Source of the DNA: Bacillota bacterium
GTDB lineage: Bacteria > Bacillota > UBA4882 > UBA8346
Direction: 5' to 3'
DNA: 64,000 nucleotides
Assembly: GCA_023436305.1 (NCBI GenBank)
Contig: JAEZJQ010000050.1
Span: 13,053-77,052 of the forward strand
Shown here: piece after piece, positions 61,291 through 64,000 of the stretch
How the letters are laid out: each line of letters starts with the position of its first letter
Position numbering within the stretch: the stretch's first letter is position 1
Translations under genes and position numbers: made by a program
Notes under the pieces: model-generated
What the model was told of the DNA's origin: nothing
The model's input: the letters and a program-made list of their open reading frames with translations, nothing else
The model's database searches: none

Positions 61291-61395
61291 TAGGAGTCTG
61301 TGTGGATAACCGATTTTCAAGCGTATTTAGTATCGGGTGACATATTCGAATAGTGGTTTTAAGCGATTGAAAAGTGTTACTCGCACAGACTCCGG
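61291..61395. repeat. Dispersed repeat R1, copy 3
   Basis: It starts TAGGAGTCTGTGTGG and ends CTCGCACAGACTCCGGG, inverted ends closest to a clean palindrome of the three copies. The interior shares CGATTTTC, TAGTATCGGGTGACATATTC, TTTTAAG and GAAAAGTGTTAC with copy 2 and lacks about ten bases. It ends about 25 bases before the GH35 start. Confidence 0.75.
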
Positions 61396-61420
61396 GCGTG
61401 AGGAAAGGATGCGAACCGCC

Positions 61421-63562
61421 ATGAAAACCATCACCTGGAACCCAAAGTCCTACCAAATCAACGGCCGTTCTCAGTTTCTCATCTCCGGTGAATTCCATTA
61501 CTTCCGGGTTCCCAAAGCGGATTGGCCCAGGCGGCTGCAATTGTTTAAGGATGCCGGCGGTAATTGCGTGGCCACCTATATTCCCTGGATTTTACACGAA
61601 CCGGTGGAAGGGGATATCCGTTTCGGGGATATTCCCGAACGGGACCTGGAGGGTTTTTTGGCCCTCTGCCGGGAGATGGATATTTTCACCATCTGCCGCC
61701 CCGGCCCTTACCAGTATTCAGAGCTGAAATATGATGGTTTACCGGGGTGGCTTTGCGAGAATTACCCTGAACTCGGAGCGCTGGACATTCATGGCAAACC
61801 GTTTCGGAAAGCTTCCGTTTCCTATCTGCATCCCGTATTTTTAGCGAAAGCCAAGCGCTGGTTTGACGCGGTATGCCCGATCATCGCCCGCTACAGTTTG
61901 AGCCGGGGCGGACCGGTGGCTTTTGTGCAGTTTGATAATGAGCTCGCCGGAGTCCATGTCTGGTTTGGCGGTGGTTGGGATTACCATCCGGAAACCATGG
62001 GTTTTGGGACGGAAAACGGGCGGTACCCCAACTTTTTACGGGCTAAATATGAAAATATCGGCCAGCTCAATCAATGCTACGGGACGAATTATGAGGAATT
62101 TAAGGATGTCAGGCCATTTTCCGGTTCTTCCCCGGACAAACCCGAAGAATATCGCCGGATGAAAGATTATCAGGATTTTTATTTAGCCACCATTGCCGAA
62201 TATTCGGCGTTATTGGCGGGATGGATGCGAAATTCGGGGATTGATTGCGATCTGGTGCATAACTCCGCCAATCCCAATATGAACCCGTATTTTCTGGAGA
62301 CCGCCGCCCGGTTGAAACCCAATTTTATCCTGGGTTCCGATCATTATTACAACCTGGATCTGGACTGGGAGAGTAACAACCCCACACCGAAATACGCCGT
62401 AAAAGTGTTTTATTCCAACGAAATGTTGCGGCTTATGGATTATCCGGCCACCGTTTTCGAGCTGCCCGGCGGGAGCTGTTCCGATTGGCCGCCGGTGACG
62501 CCGGAGGATGTAAAGTGCTGTTATCTGTTGAATGTGGCCTTGGGAATGAAGGGGTTGAATTATTATATCTTTACCGGCGGGCCCAACCCGCTTAATACCG
62601 GCGCCAATGGCGATAGTTACGATTACGGGGCCGGTGTAGGAGCCGACGGCGCCATCCGGCCGCTTTATCTTACTCAAAAAGAGTTCGGGGCATTCTTACA
62701 AAAAAACTCGTGGCTAGCGGAGGCCGAAAAGGTTAGTGATTTAAATATCGGCCTAGATTGGGAACATAGCCGGAGCCGCTCCTTCAATTCCAGTCAAAGC
62801 CCTGCTCAATTCAGTAATGCCGACGCCTGGACCTTCCTCCAGAAAGGCTTGATGATCACCGCGTTTTGCAGCTCTTATTCGCCCAGCCTTTTGGATCTGC
62901 GGGATGATTCATTGGTCCAAACGGTGGACAAACCCCTAATTATCGCTACTTCCGATTGTATGGCGGCATCCATTCAAAAACAGCTGATCGATTTTGTCAA
63001 AAACGGCGGCAAGCTGTTGCTGGTCCCGGCAATTCCGAACCAGGACGAAAATCTGAACCCCTGTACCATTCTGCGGGATTTTCTTGGCGCAACCGTGGAG
63101 CCATGTCTTGAAACTTTCTCCAGGGTTAATGCCGGGCCGGTCCAAAATGTGCCTGCCAATGTGAGACTTTTCATGTGCCAAAAACTGCCGGAAGGGGCCG
63201 AAAGTCTTGCCGTGGAAGAAACCTCCGGCGCCATCATCAGTTGGCGCAAAAAATTTCCCGGCGGCGGTATGGTTATCTGGTTGGGGTTATGCTGGAAGTA
63301 TACCAGATATGAACATTCCCGGCTGTTCAAATATTTGTTGGGGGAAATGAAATGGGACAGCCCAGTTGTGGATTGCGACAATCCGAATGTATGGACCTCG
63401 CTGCGGAGTGACGGGAAACGGAGTATGTTGTTCATGATGAATCTGTTTTCAGCGCCGATGGGGGCTGGGGTGAAGGTGAAAGCGAGCGATGGTGAGTATA
63501 GGGATTTGGGGAGATTTGAGTTGAGGCCGATGGAGGTTAGGACGGTGGATGTAAAGCTTTGA
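61421..63562 (+). CDS. GH35-like beta-galactosidase family protein
   Basis: A 713-residue enzyme with a GH35-type (beta/alpha)8 domain: LISGEFHYFRVPKADWPRRL, NCVATYIPWILHEP, ICRPGPYQYSEL. The acid/base Glu is in FVQFDNELAG (E174) and the nucleophile candidate Glu in TVFELPGGSC (E347). After about 450 the C-terminal domains are beta-rich and less conserved (PLIIATSDCMAASIQKQLID is Rossmann-like, as in trimerisation domains). FDNEL replaces the usual QxENE, so substrate may differ from plain lactose-type galactosides. I chose ATG 61421 because the family alignment begins at MKTITWNP; AGGAAAGG lies upstream. No signal peptide. It is the last sugar-active gene here and follows a dispersed repeat. 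Confidence 0.82.
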   Translation: MKTITWNPKSYQINGRSQFLISGEFHYFRVPKADWPRRLQLFKDAGGNCVATYIPWILHEPVEGDIRFGDIPERDLEGFLALCREMDIFTICRPGPYQYSELKYDGLPGWLCENYPELGALDIHGKPFRKASVSYLHPVFLAKAKRWFDAVCPIIARYSLSRGGPVAFVQFDNELAGVHVWFGGGWDYHPETMGFGTENGRYPNFLRAKYENIGQLNQCYGTNYEEFKDVRPFSGSSPDKPEEYRRMKDYQDFYLATIAEYSALLAGWMRNSGIDCDLVHNSANPNMNPYFLETAARLKPNFILGSDHYYNLDLDWESNNPTPKYAVKVFYSNEMLRLMDYPATVFELPGGSCSDWPPVTPEDVKCCYLLNVALGMKGLNYYIFTGGPNPLNTGANGDSYDYGAGVGADGAIRPLYLTQKEFGAFLQKNSWLAEAEKVSDLNIGLDWEHSRSRSFNSSQSPAQFSNADAWTFLQKGLMITAFCSSYSPSLLDLRDDSLVQTVDKPLIIATSDCMAASIQKQLIDFVKNGGKLLLVPAIPNQDENLNPCTILRDFLGATVEPCLETFSRVNAGPVQNVPANVRLFMCQKLPEGAESLAVEETSGAIISWRKKFPGGGMVIWLGLCWKYTRYEHSRLFKYLLGEMKWDSPVVDCDNPNVWTSLRSDGKRSMLFMMNLFSAPMGAGVKVKASDGEYRDLGRFELRPMEVRTVDVKL

Positions 63563-63844
63563 CCTCAATCCACGGGATTGCTTCAAGAGTTATTCTTTCA
63601 TCGACTAAATGCTCATAAAATGCTACCCCTGGGCTGCATTCCACAAATCTTTTGATTTTTGATTACTACACCATTCCGCAAATTCATAAATCTTTTTTAG
63701 TTCTTCCTTATCGTTATCCTCATGAGCTTTTCTGACTCTAGGTAATAAAGCGAAAAACAAAGTATAAATAGTATCATCTTTACCTGAAAAAGTTTGCCTT
63801 CCATCCGGAAATAATTCTAATGCTTTTCTTCTCCAAGTGCTCAT
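63537..63844 (-). pseudogene. Frameshifted small gene (DUF7674-like)
   Basis: The frame from ATG 63844 reads MSTWRRKALELFPDGRQTFS through YEFAEWCSNQKSKDLWNAA and hits a stop at 63623. One phase over, the sequence continues sensibly as VAFYEHLVDERITLEAIPW and IEVKALHPPS to a stop at 63537. The change falls in the ACCCCTGGGC run near 63625-63634, where one base is missing. The restored protein of about 100 residues resembles small helical proteins with an AEWCxxxKSKDLWNAAxVAFYEHL pattern. Its end overlaps the GH35 end by 26 bases. A real frameshift or a sequencing error are both possible. Confidence 0.65.
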
Positions 63845-63875
63845 TTTCTACCCCTATATAAAGAATCATGATTAA

Positions 63876-64000
63876 GCAATCGCTGCTTGCTACCCACAGA
63901 CGGAAATTCAAAAGTGTGTAGTTCATCAAATTCGTAACTCCATCAAGTATGTACCTAAGAAGAATGTAACTGAGTTTCTTACTGATTTACGACTGGTTTA
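63876..64000 (+). mobile_element. IS256-family transposase fragment at window edge
   Basis: From 63876 the frame reads AIAACYPQTEIQKCVVHQIR, then NSIKYVPKKNVTEFLTDLRL, matching the IS256/mutator transposase region around FPxTEIQxCxVHQIRNSxKYV. It has an upstream in-frame stop and no start, so the 5' part is missing. The frame is still open at the right edge. No terminal inverted repeat is visible in the window. It lies just upstream of the frameshifted gene. Confidence 0.8.

Noticed and set aside
61076..61540. 154-codon minus-strand frame upstream of the GH35 gene
   Set aside because: It runs through repeat R1 copy 3 and a terminator hairpin and overlaps the start of a well-supported GH35 gene.
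1..64000. tRNA/rRNA genes and CRISPR arrays
   Set aside because: I looked for TTCGA-type T-arm context with a following acceptor stem, rRNA core sequences, and regularly spaced repeats; none was convincing. A covariance-model scan would be decisive for tRNAs.

Overview
The window looks like chromosomal DNA of an anaerobic, low-to-mid GC, Gram-positive-lineage bacterium (Bacillota; a Limnochordia/Hydrogenispora-like relative is my best guess). Reasons: strong GGAGG ribosome-binding sites, frequent TTG/GTG starts, a TPP riboswitch of Bacillota type, xylan/cellulose-type glycosidases, an mgl sugar importer, several GGDEF/HD-GYP proteins and a SPASM radical-SAM cluster. No rRNA or tRNA gene and no CRISPR array was seen. 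The taxonomic guess is inference.

Layout. 1-2.6 kb: the 3' end of a modular polyketide synthase (DH-KR-ACP) entering from the left. 2.7-8.1 kb: a tiny HTH-like protein, an apparently self-regulated LacI regulator, an RraA-like protein, a PPC/DUF296 protein, an HTH-cupin regulator and an acyl-CoA synthetase. 8.2-13.9 kb: a membrane protein, a GH3 glycosidase and a two-domain glycosyltransferase. 14.0-16.2 kb: a Cys-rich small protein divergent from arsR1 and a permease with a ten-Cys loop. 16.3-20.2 kb: convergent GH9 and GH52 glycosidases. 20.5-28.8 kb (minus strand): arsR2, a PqqD-like protein, a radical-SAM/SPASM fusion, a 53-residue Cys-rich peptide, a second radical-SAM/SPASM enzyme, a cysteine desulfurase, an unknown protein and an aquaglyceroporin. 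29.6-33 kb: a DEAD-box helicase and a secreted repeat protein. 33.1-40 kb (minus): mglBAC downstream of a LacI-type sensor fused to a diguanylate cyclase. 40.7-45.2 kb (minus): an ABC-2 exporter operon with GldG-like and DUF4340 subunits. 45.6-47.7 kb: a PAS-GGDEF-HD-GYP protein. 47.9-52.4 kb (minus): thiDME, a HAD phosphatase and thiC behind a TPP riboswitch. 52.6-54.4 kb: two tandem-duplicated lipoprotein units. 54.5-64 kb: a CARDB-transglutaminase protein, an SDR, a GGDEF-HD-GYP protein, a NagZ-like GH3, a GH35-like enzyme, a frameshifted gene and an IS256-type transposase fragment at the right edge.

The most unusual content is the pair of loci at 14.0-16.2 kb and 20.5-28.8 kb. They carry near-identical ArsR regulators. 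Both also contain the same palindromic operator, ATCGTA-N4-TACGAT: four sites in the first locus and one near-perfect site in front of the radical-SAM operon. Both encode small proteins rich in CxC and CC motifs, and the permease loop repeats those motifs. I infer a metal(loid)- or thiol-responsive system that makes and moves a radical-SAM-modified, cysteine-rich peptide. The modification and the inducer cannot be read from sequence.

Two families of short dispersed repeats also occur, each present three times: an element of about 105-115 bp with GGAGTCTGTG-type terminal inverted repeats, and a second one ending in CGGCAAGT/ACTTGCCG.
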